DNA of 5,729 nt. It comes from Deltaproteobacteria bacterium RIFCSPLOWO2_12_FULL_60_16 (lineage in GTDB: Bacteria > Desulfobacterota > Binatia > UBA9968). The notes under the pieces were generated by a model. It was not told the origin of the DNA and made no database searches. It saw nothing but the letters and a program-made list of their open reading frames with translations. Position numbers and translations under genes: made by a program. Where the stretch lies: the NCBI GenBank assembly GCA_001798565.1, contig MGSR01000120.1, positions 1 to 5,729 on the forward strand. The letters run 5' to 3'. Below are positions 1-5,646 of this stretch, one piece after another; position 1 is the first letter of the stretch; each line of letters begins with the position of its first letter.

Positions 1-1453
1 GGTTCATCTTCATATACCATCTGGTTTTAAAGGCAAAGGGGACGACATACTGGGCCTCAAGCGGAAAGTCCTGGTAAATTCTCTCGTAAAGATCCGCGGC
101 CTTAGCCATGCACCGGTCAAAATCCCCTTTGAAGCCTGCTTGGATTATTTCTTCAGGGATATCGTACCCATGGGCGGTCGTAAAATCTTGCCGCTCTTGA
201 GTCAGAATTCGATGGCGCTGCAAATCGCGATACAGTCCGAGATTCCCGATGATATCAAAGGTGTAGTAAACATTCTCTGTTGCGCGCCCTGGCTTGTCCC
301 TTCTATGTCGCCGCCCCTTGAGGTATTCGTCCAGAATTCTTTGGCGCTGTTTTTTTGACAACTTCGACGTGAGTTTCCTAAGCTGCTCTAGCGGATGCTG
401 AAGATGGGGGTAGAGGATGGCCGCTATGACTCTGTCCTCCGCCGCCCTGTCATAATCTATCAGGGTTACTTGCTTCCGAGGATCAGCAGGCTTTATCCGC
501 ACTAATTTCTGGGCGAGGGTGCGGGTTGCCGTGAACGTCTCGGCCATATACTCGCTCGCCTTCGCCCGCTTCACAAAAGAGGGGATCAGCTGGTTCAGCT
601 CCTGATGGATGGCGCCGGCCAGGCTTCTGGCCTCGGTCAATTCATGGGAGTAAAGCTTGGTGAGCAGGTACTCGAAGGCCTGGCCGACTCCGAAAAAGCC
701 CGCGTTGGTGCGGGTGGCCGCGGGCAGATAGCCGCGCAGCAAATCGCACGCCTGGGCCCTCACCGTGGAGCGGTAGGCGCCCTCGGCCCACTTTTTCAAT
801 TTCTCATCTTTTTCGGCTTCCCGATAGGCCAGCGGCTCACCGCTTTCGGGATGCCTAACCTCGATCGCCTCGATGGGGAGAGATCTCTTGACGAACTCGA
901 TCATAGGATCGAGCTGGCGCGAGTAGCTCTTAAAGAGCAGATCCATCGTCTCCAGATAGGCCGCTCGATGGCGCGAGCCCATGATCCTGGGCTCCCGGTA
1001 GAAGAGGTAGCTGCCGTTTTCGTCTTTCTGGTCGAAGCGCACGTAGCGCGTCGACTTTTCCAGCGGGGCAATGCCGATGCGGGCATCTTCGAGAAGCTTC
1101 ACCGCCACATTGGAAATTCCCTCACAGGCGAGGTGGGCGCCGCCGAGCTGGGCCACGGAATCGTCGCCGTAGCCCACCAGCACCCGGTCGTAGAAGGCGC
1201 GGGCCTTTTTGAGGGCGGCGCTGTGATCGCCGGCCGGCGCCATGCCTCCCAGCAGCTCTTGGAGGGCCAGCTCCGGATCACCCAGGAACTCGTCCAGAAA
1301 CGTGCGCCTGAGACTCTTGGTCGAGCGGCTGTAGCGCGAAAAGAGCGCCCCCGCGATCTCCTGCGGCAGCTTAAGGCCGAAGACCGGCTCGGTGAGATTG
1401 GTGAAAAACGGCGCGAGGCTTTTCTCTTCGCCCGCCGTGAACTTCTCACTCAT
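1..1453 (-). CDS. Tandem ThyX-like protein (FAD-dependent thymidylate synthase superfamily), C-terminus cut by window edge
   Basis: The frame is open without interruption for 484 codons from the ATG at 1453 to the left edge, so the C-terminus is missing. The N-terminal half carries a ThyX-like core: GYGDDSVAQLGG (residues 94-105), then HLACEGISNVAVKLLEDARIG, and LEKSTRYV (131-138), matching the E-x-S-x-R-Y end of the ThyX signature. A second unit around 395-440 contains QRHRILTQERQDF, with the RHR triplet at 413-415. Classical ThyX makes dTMP from dUMP with methylenetetrahydrofolate, FAD and NADPH and is about 220-250 residues. This protein is at least twice that and belongs with the long, apparently duplicated ThyX-like proteins of environmental bacteria, whose activity I do not know to be proven. 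Neither half has the full RHRx7S motif: the first reads DAR (123-125) where RHR is expected, and the second lacks the Ser/Arg-Tyr part. The start is supported by AGGCGG nine bases upstream and follows the membrane gene by 21 bases. Family assignment is fairly sure; dTMP synthase activity is not. Confidence 0.85.
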   Translation of the reverse strand, partial: MSEKFTAGEEKSLAPFFTNLTEPVFGLKLPQEIAGALFSRYSRSTKSLRRTFLDEFLGDPELALQELLGGMAPAGDHSAALKKARAFYDRVLVGYGDDSVAQLGGAHLACEGISNVAVKLLEDARIGIAPLEKSTRYVRFDQKDENGSYLFYREPRIMGSRHRAAYLETMDLLFKSYSRQLDPMIEFVKRSLPIEAIEVRHPESGEPLAYREAEKDEKLKKWAEGAYRSTVRAQACDLLRGYLPAATRTNAGFFGVGQAFEYLLTKLYSHELTEARSLAGAIHQELNQLIPSFVKRAKASEYMAETFTATRTLAQKLVRIKPADPRKQVTLIDYDRAAEDRVIAAILYPHLQHPLEQLRKLTSKLSKKQRQRILDEYLKGRRHRRDKPGRATENVYYTFDIIGNLGLYRDLQRHRILTQERQDFTTAHGYDIPEEIIQAGFKGDFDRCMAKAADLYERIYQDFPLEAQYVVPFAFKTRWYMKMN

Positions 1454-1474
1454 GGATCCGAGCCGCCTGCGAGA

Positions 1475-1780
1475 TCAGCCCTGGTTTTTTTTGGCCTCTG
1501 CCTGCTCGGAGTAGGAGGAGGCGACGAACAATACCACGATGGCGAGACCGCTCAGGGCATAGACGGCGAAGGGCACCATAGAGCCGGCCCCGGCGATGAA
1601 ATCTCCCCAGTAAATGAGAAAGGCCAGGTAATAGGCAAAGAGGTAGGTAGCCAGCAGGCAGAGTTTGACCCGCTGGAAGAGCAATAAGGGAACCATAATG
1701 ACGACATAGAGAAAAACCTGCCAAACCGATATCAACTGATTGGGTAGACCTAAATCCAAGAGCGTATCAACATCCAGCAT
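1475..1780 (-). CDS. Small three-helix membrane protein of unknown function
   Basis: I do not recognise this 101-residue protein. It shows three hydrophobic stretches suited to membrane helices at about 17-35, 39-59 and 68-88, rich in Leu, Val, Tyr and Phe. The N-terminus is acidic (D3, D5, D9), the first inter-helix loop is basic (R37, K39), and the tail is hydrophilic (SSYSEQAEAKKNQG). By the positive-inside rule this suggests N-terminus out and C-terminus in. There is no cleavable signal peptide or catalytic motif. The ATG at 1780 has a good ribosome-binding site, AAGAGGAT, about five bases upstream. Only 21 bases separate its stop from the ThyX-like start, so the two are probably co-transcribed. 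The last codons include an A8 run (1485-1492) in the phase of an A-AAA-AAC slippery heptamer. That it is a real gene is supported by the ribosome-binding site and the clean membrane pattern; its role is unknown. Confidence 0.75.
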   Translation of the reverse strand: MLDVDTLLDLGLPNQLISVWQVFLYVVIMVPLLLFQRVKLCLLATYLFAYYLAFLIYWGDFIAGAGSMVPFAVYALSGLAIVVLFVASSYSEQAEAKKNQG

Positions 1781-1874
1781 AGCGATCCTCTTTCTACGAC
1801 TCCTCTTCCTTCCTGTTTCTCCATCCCCCCGATAACCCGCAGGAGCCTCAAAGCCTCTCCGTCTGGCCTCACCC

Positions 1875-2348
1875 CTATTCGGCGGCGAGCTTTAAGATAA
1901 CATCATCAGAGTCGTAAGCATTCTGACAACACTTGTTGGGCCCGAAAGAGCCGACGACTGCGTAATCGGTGCCGCCGATTCTATAGTCCGGATCGAAGAA
2001 GTAGTTCGATCCCCAGGGGTCCTGGGGGACCGACTTCATGTAGGGTCCATTCCAGCCGGGGAACGCGCCGTTGGTCGAGACTAACCCTGCATTGGAGTTG
2101 TTGAGATTCCACACCTCTTGATTCGCCGTTTTCCCGACCTCATTGGGTCCGGGCCATTTGTTGGTGTCAATGGCGAGCTGCTCTATGGCGAGTTGAAGGT
2201 TGTGCAGATCCGATTTCACCTGCGCGGTCTTGGCCTTGTCTCTAAAAGCTATGTAGGCGGGTATCGCAATGGCGCTGAGAATTCCGATAATCGCGAGGTT
2301 GACGATCAGCTCCAGCAGCGTAAAGCCGGCGCGGGATCCAAGTTTCAT
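1875..2348 (-). CDS. Type II secretion GspG-like major pseudopilin / type IV pilin-like protein
   Basis: This 157-residue prepilin has a short basic leader MKLGSRAG, a type III (prepilin peptidase) cleavage site after Gly8, and a mature N-terminus FTLLELIVNLAIIGIL with the conserved Glu at mature position 5. The hydrophobic helix (about 9-30) ends in the usual AIP. A charged helix follows (35-62), then a GspG-type C-terminal domain with GPYMKSVPQDPWGSNYFF (101-118) and a late acidic cluster DSDDV (146-150), where GspG proteins bind calcium. After cleavage by the prepilin peptidase it would assemble into an inner-membrane pseudopilus or pilus. Odd points are an Asn inside the helix (mature position 10) and a Cys-Cys pair (140-141). 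The ATG at 2348 gives the typical leader length. An in-frame GTG at 2354 is closer to the purine-rich AGAAGAGGGG and would add only two residues. No gspE, gspF or pilD homologue is nearby, so partners must be encoded elsewhere. It could equally serve a type IV pilus. Confidence 0.88.
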   Translation of the reverse strand: MKLGSRAGFTLLELIVNLAIIGILSAIAIPAYIAFRDKAKTAQVKSDLHNLQLAIEQLAIDTNKWPGPNEVGKTANQEVWNLNNSNAGLVSTNGAFPGWNGPYMKSVPQDPWGSNYFFDPDYRIGGTDYAVVGSFGPNKCCQNAYDSDDVILKLAAE

Positions 2349-2379
2349 GATCACGTACACCCCTCTTCTCGGCAAAAGC

Positions 2380-2408
2380 TATATTGAATTCAGTCTTCTA
2401 TACCTCAA
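2380..2408 (-). promoter_or_regulatory. Weak candidate sigma-70-type promoter for the pseudopilin gene
   Basis: In the 123-base gap upstream of the pseudopilin gene, the minus strand carries TTGAGG (2408-2403), a 17-base spacer and AATATA (2385-2380). A start about seven bases further on would leave a leader of roughly 25 bases that contains the AGAAGAGGGG ribosome-binding site. The stretch is visibly more AT-rich than its surroundings. The -10 match is poor (three of six), so this is only the best candidate. Confidence 0.22.
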
Positions 2409-2423
2409 TTCCAGAAACTACAA

Positions 2424-2454
2424 GCCTGCCGGCACCGAGCGTCAGGCCTCGGCG
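2424..2454 (-). other. Imperfect hairpin region after the oxidoreductase stop, possible weak attenuator or terminator
   Basis: About 20 bases beyond the oxidoreductase stop, CCGAG and CTCGG (2435-2439 and 2448-2452) can pair around an 8-base loop and extend by a G-U and a C-G pair. A competing stem pairs 2424-2428 (GCCTG on the plus strand) with 2443-2447 (CAGGC). The two stems exclude each other. Neither is followed on the minus strand by a real U tract, only by TTGTAGTTT. It could end or reduce transcription of the upstream operon, but it is not a canonical rho-independent terminator. Confidence 0.2.
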
Positions 2455-2471
2455 GGAGACTCATGTATCTC

Positions 2472-3647
2472 TTAGGCCCAATCAACAACATCACCGTCCG
2501 CACAGGCCCAGGCCACCAAAGAACGCAGCGGAAAAGAGCTCCTGGCCGAGAGCCGGAGCATGGGCGCGAGGAGAAAGGGCCGATAGATCAAAGCTCGGGC
2601 GAGCGCGTTTATCCCCCGGCGCAGCCGGAAGGAGTCCCGGCACCAGCGCTCGTAAACCGACAACGAATCGGCTGAAAGATTCCGCCTGCTCAAGGCGCGG
2701 TGTGCGGCCCGGGCGGCCAGCAGGCCGCTCTTTAGAGCGAAATAGATCCCTGCGCCGGTCACCGGCTCGGTGACGCGGGCGGCATCCCCGACGAGCAGGA
2801 AACCATCCCCGTGCGAGCGGCGGGGAGAAAAATAGACCGGAAAGGCCGAACGCAGAGGGCCCGCAATCTCGCTTTCCGTCAGCGACTCTCTGAGAAAGGG
2901 ATTCTGGTATAAACAACCCTCCCGCAAGGCCTCAAAGGAGGTATTTCCGCCGGCCTGTTCTTTTTTGACCACAAAACAGAGGTTCGCCGCCCCTCCGCCT
3001 ACGCTCACCAGGCCGGCGTAGCCTTGGGGAAAACTGTGGATCTGAACATCCCCCTGAAGTCTTCGGACGGCCCGCATATGGGCCTGGAAGGCCAGATAAT
3101 TTCCCGCGCGCTCCTCCCTCCCCGCCAGACCCAAGCGGTGCGCCACCGGCGAGTTGCGTCCATCGGCGCCGATCAGCAGCAGCGCTTGCAGTTTGCTGCC
3201 GTCAGACAAATCCCCCAAAGAGATCGACCATCCTGCCGGCCCTCTGGTAAGAGCGCTGACCTTGCAGCCCTGCCTTACGACGACTCCCTCTTTTTCCGCG
3301 GTTTTAAGCAGAAGCTCGTCGAGATGGAAACGCCGCAACCCCAGGCCGAAGGACCGGCGGCCGTTGTGCAAGGCAAAGTCGATGGCCGCCTCTGCGCCCG
3401 TGGCAGCGGAGATGCGAAAGCCCGTGATCTTCTCATGCGCCAGGGAAAGGATCTTGTCCGCCACCCCCAGACACTCCAGGAGCGGCCAGTTGGCTGGATT
3501 GAGGAAGTCGCCGCAGAGTTTTTCGCGCGGGAAAAAAGTCTTGTCCAGCAGGGCGACTGCGTAGCCCCTTCTTGCCAGCGAGATCGCCGCGGCAGAGCCG
3601 GCCGGCCCGGCGCCGACAATGGCTATGTCGAAAGGCCCCAGGCTCAT
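2472..3647 (-). CDS. FAD-dependent oxidoreductase, geranylgeranyl reductase-like family
   Basis: This 391-residue flavoprotein belongs to the group that contains geranylgeranyl reductases and aromatic-ring or polyketide-tailoring monooxygenases. An N-terminal Rossmann fold has the GxGxxG motif VGAGPAGSAA (11-20), with an acidic residue, D35, at the end of the second strand. FPREKLCGDFLNP (39-51) is the Cys-Gly motif shared by GGR-like proteins. RRFHLDELLL (105-114) and IGADGRNSPVA (159-169) follow, the latter being the DG motif that contacts NAD(P)H and FAD. LLVGDAARVTEPVTGAGIY (284-302) is the GD motif that binds the flavin ribityl chain. Length fits the family. The ATG at 3647 overlaps the methyltransferase stop as ATGA; the frame is open further upstream, but that extension lies inside the methyltransferase gene and the Rossmann motif starts right after this ATG. 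Because it is coupled to a ketosynthase and a methyltransferase, I infer reduction or hydroxylation of a lipid- or polyketide-type product. Family is confident; substrate and reaction are unknown. Confidence 0.9.
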   Translation of the reverse strand: MSLGPFDIAIVGAGPAGSAAAISLARRGYAVALLDKTFFPREKLCGDFLNPANWPLLECLGVADKILSLAHEKITGFRISAATGAEAAIDFALHNGRRSFGLGLRRFHLDELLLKTAEKEGVVVRQGCKVSALTRGPAGWSISLGDLSDGSKLQALLLIGADGRNSPVAHRLGLAGREERAGNYLAFQAHMRAVRRLQGDVQIHSFPQGYAGLVSVGGGAANLCFVVKKEQAGGNTSFEALREGCLYQNPFLRESLTESEIAGPLRSAFPVYFSPRRSHGDGFLLVGDAARVTEPVTGAGIYFALKSGLLAARAAHRALSRRNLSADSLSVYERWCRDSFRLRRGINALARALIYRPFLLAPMLRLSARSSFPLRSLVAWACADGDVVDWA

Positions 3648-4342
3648 CCTCGCAGCGGAAATAGGGCCAAAAGCCGGAATGGGAAAATCGGCCGAAGGCA
3701 AAGCTCTCCAATGGCCGCCTGCCGCAAAAGCTCGCTCCACTCGGGGATCGTGAAGGATCTGCGGACGGAAAGCGGCGCATCGGTGCGGGTCATCTGGTTA
3801 CGGGTCAAAAGCAGCGTCAGGAGACGAATGCCAAGATAGGCCAGGGGATGACGCACGAGATCGCTGATCAGGATCGCCCTGCGGGACAAGGCGGACCATT
3901 TTTTTAACAGCAGGGGAATTTCTCCTGCGGAAAAATGGTGCAGGAGCTGGGAGCAGAAGACAAAATCAAAGGAGGCCGGCTTAAAGGGGAGATCGCGAGC
4001 GTCAGCTCGAAGCACGGATATCTCCGGGAGATTTCTCGTCAGCCGGCGCGCCGCCGCCGCACTGACCGGGTCCGCCTCCACCGCCACTACCCTTACAGAG
4101 AGCCCCCGCCGCCTGGCCCAGCGCACTATCGCCGCGGGGATATCGGCGCTGCCCGTGCCGACATCGAGCAGAGAGACCCCGGGGGTCTCCCCCGGGCCCA
4201 CGACCAGCCTCAACCCCGTGAGTGCCGCCCGGTGGCCTCCCAGCAGGCGGTTGAGCAACCTCAAGTTGGCGAGGTCCCCCTCCAGGAGATCGGCGGGATT
4301 CCCCGCATGGTCCATCATCTCTTTTTCCAGACTTCGCTTCAT
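3644..4342 (-). CDS. Class I SAM-dependent methyltransferase (small-molecule type)
   Basis: This 232-residue protein has a Rossmann-like SAM domain. Motif I is LLDVGTGSADIPAA (58-71), the acidic residue that holds the ribose hydroxyls is E89 in VVAVEADP (85-92), and the adenine-contact region is LRADARDLPF (111-120). The post-II strand FDFVFCSQLLHHF (125-137) follows, resembling UbiE/COQ5-type enzymes. An N-terminal segment, DLANLRLLNRLLGGHRAAL (23-41), and a C-terminal part with SVRRSFTIPEW (192-202) resemble methyltransferases that I recall beside type III polyketide synthases and GGR-like oxidoreductases. The ATG at 4342 overlaps the ketosynthase stop as ATGA, and its own stop overlaps the next ATG in the same way. 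The longer open frame upstream is an out-of-frame shadow of the ketosynthase and was not used. It probably methylates an O, C or N position of the pathway intermediate in the cytoplasm; the acceptor cannot be read from sequence. Confidence 0.9.
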   Translation of the reverse strand: MKRSLEKEMMDHAGNPADLLEGDLANLRLLNRLLGGHRAALTGLRLVVGPGETPGVSLLDVGTGSADIPAAIVRWARRRGLSVRVVAVEADPVSAAAARRLTRNLPEISVLRADARDLPFKPASFDFVFCSQLLHHFSAGEIPLLLKKWSALSRRAILISDLVRHPLAYLGIRLLTLLLTRNQMTRTDAPLSVRRSFTIPEWSELLRQAAIGELCLRPIFPFRLLALFPLRG

Positions 4343-5646
4343 CTTCCGTTCGACGGCGAGCCCGCGGCCGAGCCGTTGCCGCGACCGACTACCAGGGCGG
4401 AATTCTTCGAGCCAAATCCGATGCAGTTGCAGAGCGCGATCTCCACCTCTCGCGCCGCTCCCTGGTTGGGAATATAGTTCAGGTCGCACTCGGGATCCGG
4501 CTCCTGGTAGTTGATCGTCGGCGGCAGAAAACCGTCCTTCATGGCGAGAATAGCCGCGCACAGCCCGGCCGCCCCCGATGCCCCCTGGGGATGGCCGATC
4601 ATCGACTTGATCGAGCTCATGGGGATATCATAGGCCCTGCGTCCGAAGCAGAGCTTGGTCGCATGCGTTTCGGTCTTATCATTCAAAAGCGTCGAGGTCC
4701 CATGGAGCGAAATATAGCCGACCTCATCCTTGGACACGCCCGCATCCTGGATAGCCAGCGCCATTGCCCGCGCCGGCTCTTCCCCGTTGGGATCCAGGCG
4801 CACCACATGGTAGGCGTCGCAAGTCGAGCCGTAGCCCAGCACCTCCGCATAGATCGGCGCCCCGCGGGAGAGCGCGCTCTCCCGCTCTTCGAGAATCAGG
4901 ATCCAGGCCCCTTCCCCGAGAACAAAACCATCCCGCCGGCGATCGAAAGGGCGCGAGGCGCGCTGCGGCTCGGCGTTGCGCGACGAGGAGAGGACGCGCA
5001 TGACAGAAAAGCCCTGGAGGATCGCCGGGGTGATGGTCGCGTCCACCCCGCCCGTGACGAGATGGTCCGCCAGGCCGAAGCGGATGAGATTGAAGGCGTA
5101 GCCGATGGCGTCGGTGGAGCTGGTGCAGCCGTTGGAAATGACATGGCTCGCCCCTTTCAGGTCGAAGGAAAGCGAGAGCTCGCTGGAAAGGGTGCCGATG
5201 GTGGAGCTTGAGATGTTGTAAGCGCTCAGCTTGCGCCTCTGCGCGCTGAAATAGAGCCGGTACTGCTCCTCCGTAAAGTCGGGCACCCCGCCGCCGCTGC
5301 CGAGAATCACGCCCCACGAGCGCCTCTCCTCCAGAGTCATCGCTTCTACCCCGACGCGCGCGCAACGGAGCGCCTCCCGGGCGGCGCCGATGGCGAGCGG
5401 CACGGCCCGTCCGACGCGCTTGAGCTCTTTCGCGGCAAGATATTCCTCCGGCTTAAAATCTTTGACCTGACCCGCTATCTGACAGGAGAGCGAGGCGGGA
5501 TCAAACAGCGTGATCGTGTCCACGCCGCTAACCCCGGCGCGGGTCGCCCTCCAGAAGGTCTCCGCCCCTATGCCGTTCGGGCTCACCACGCCCATTCCGG
5601 TGACCACCACCCTGCGCCGCGCCTGTTTGCCGTTGTCCGGCTTCAT
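4339..5646 (-). CDS. Beta-ketoacyl-ACP synthase (FabF / type II polyketide KS-alpha-like)
   Basis: This is a decarboxylating Claisen-condensing enzyme of the KAS I/II superfamily, which joins an acyl primer and malonyl-ACP. From the ATG at 5646 it has 435 residues. The RRRVVVTGMGVVSPNG start is followed by the nucleophile in ISNGCTSSTDA (C174), then ASRPFDRRRDGFVLGEGA (230-247), CDAYHV (276-281), SLHGTSTLLND (H315), and SSIKSMIGHPQGASG (K347, H352). Spacing matches E. coli FabF (C163, H303, K335, H340), so it should be catalytically competent. The Asn-Gly before the Cys and the CDAYHV region recall actinomycete KS-alpha subunits as well as FabF, so it is unlikely to be simply the housekeeping FabF. 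No ACP, KS-beta or reductase gene is in view. The start is uncertain: ATG 5688 has GGTGG 11 bases upstream but would add 14 residues of low third-position GC, and GTG 5703 is also in frame. The frame is open to the right edge. The stop overlaps the methyltransferase start by four bases. Confidence 0.92.
   Translation of the reverse strand: MKPDNGKQARRRVVVTGMGVVSPNGIGAETFWRATRAGVSGVDTITLFDPASLSCQIAGQVKDFKPEEYLAAKELKRVGRAVPLAIGAAREALRCARVGVEAMTLEERRSWGVILGSGGGVPDFTEEQYRLYFSAQRRKLSAYNISSSTIGTLSSELSLSFDLKGASHVISNGCTSSTDAIGYAFNLIRFGLADHLVTGGVDATITPAILQGFSVMRVLSSSRNAEPQRASRPFDRRRDGFVLGEGAWILILEERESALSRGAPIYAEVLGYGSTCDAYHVVRLDPNGEEPARAMALAIQDAGVSKDEVGYISLHGTSTLLNDKTETHATKLCFGRRAYDIPMSSIKSMIGHPQGASGAAGLCAAILAMKDGFLPPTINYQEPDPECDLNYIPNQGAAREVEIALCNCIGFGSKNSALVVGRGNGSAAGSPSNGR

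Noticed and set aside
140..358. 72-codon plus-strand frame near the left edge
   Set aside because: It is antisense to the second ThyX-like domain, with no supporting ribosome-binding site or motif.
605..1687. 360-codon open frame on the plus strand
   Set aside because: It is antisense to the ThyX-like gene and runs across the end of the membrane gene. Its translation lacks any recognisable domain, while the minus strand gives clear ThyX-type motifs. Long antisense frames are expected with high third-position GC.
1781..1874. Possible terminator or promoter between the pseudopilin and the membrane gene
   Set aside because: GAGGCT occurs twice as a direct repeat and only a four-pair stem can form, with no U tract. 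No -35/-10 pair with fair spacing was found. Only the purine-rich ribosome-binding region is convincing.
2373..2375. TTG start for the pseudopilin at 2375
   Set aside because: It would put the purine-rich ribosome-binding site inside the coding sequence and lengthen the prepilin leader to 17 residues. ATG 2348 (or GTG 2354) gives the normal leader.
3648..3740. Upstream extension of the oxidoreductase frame to 3740
   Set aside because: The added 31 residues overlap the methyltransferase C-terminus. The family begins just before the Rossmann motif, which starts about ten residues after the ATG at 3647.
3024..3839. 271-codon plus-strand open frame
   Set aside because: It lies antisense to the FAD oxidoreductase and methyltransferase, both of which have complete family motifs. 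The translation is Arg-rich with no motif.
3935..4477. 180-codon plus-strand open frame
   Set aside because: It is antisense to the methyltransferase and ketosynthase ends, crosses their overlap, and has the low-complexity composition of a shadow.
4343..4561. Upstream extension of the methyltransferase frame to 4561
   Set aside because: The extra 73 codons lie wholly inside the ketosynthase in another frame and show no methyltransferase features. The ATGA overlap at 4342 is the natural start.
4591..5211. 206-codon plus-strand open frame
   Set aside because: It is antisense to the catalytic core of the ketosynthase, with no family signature.
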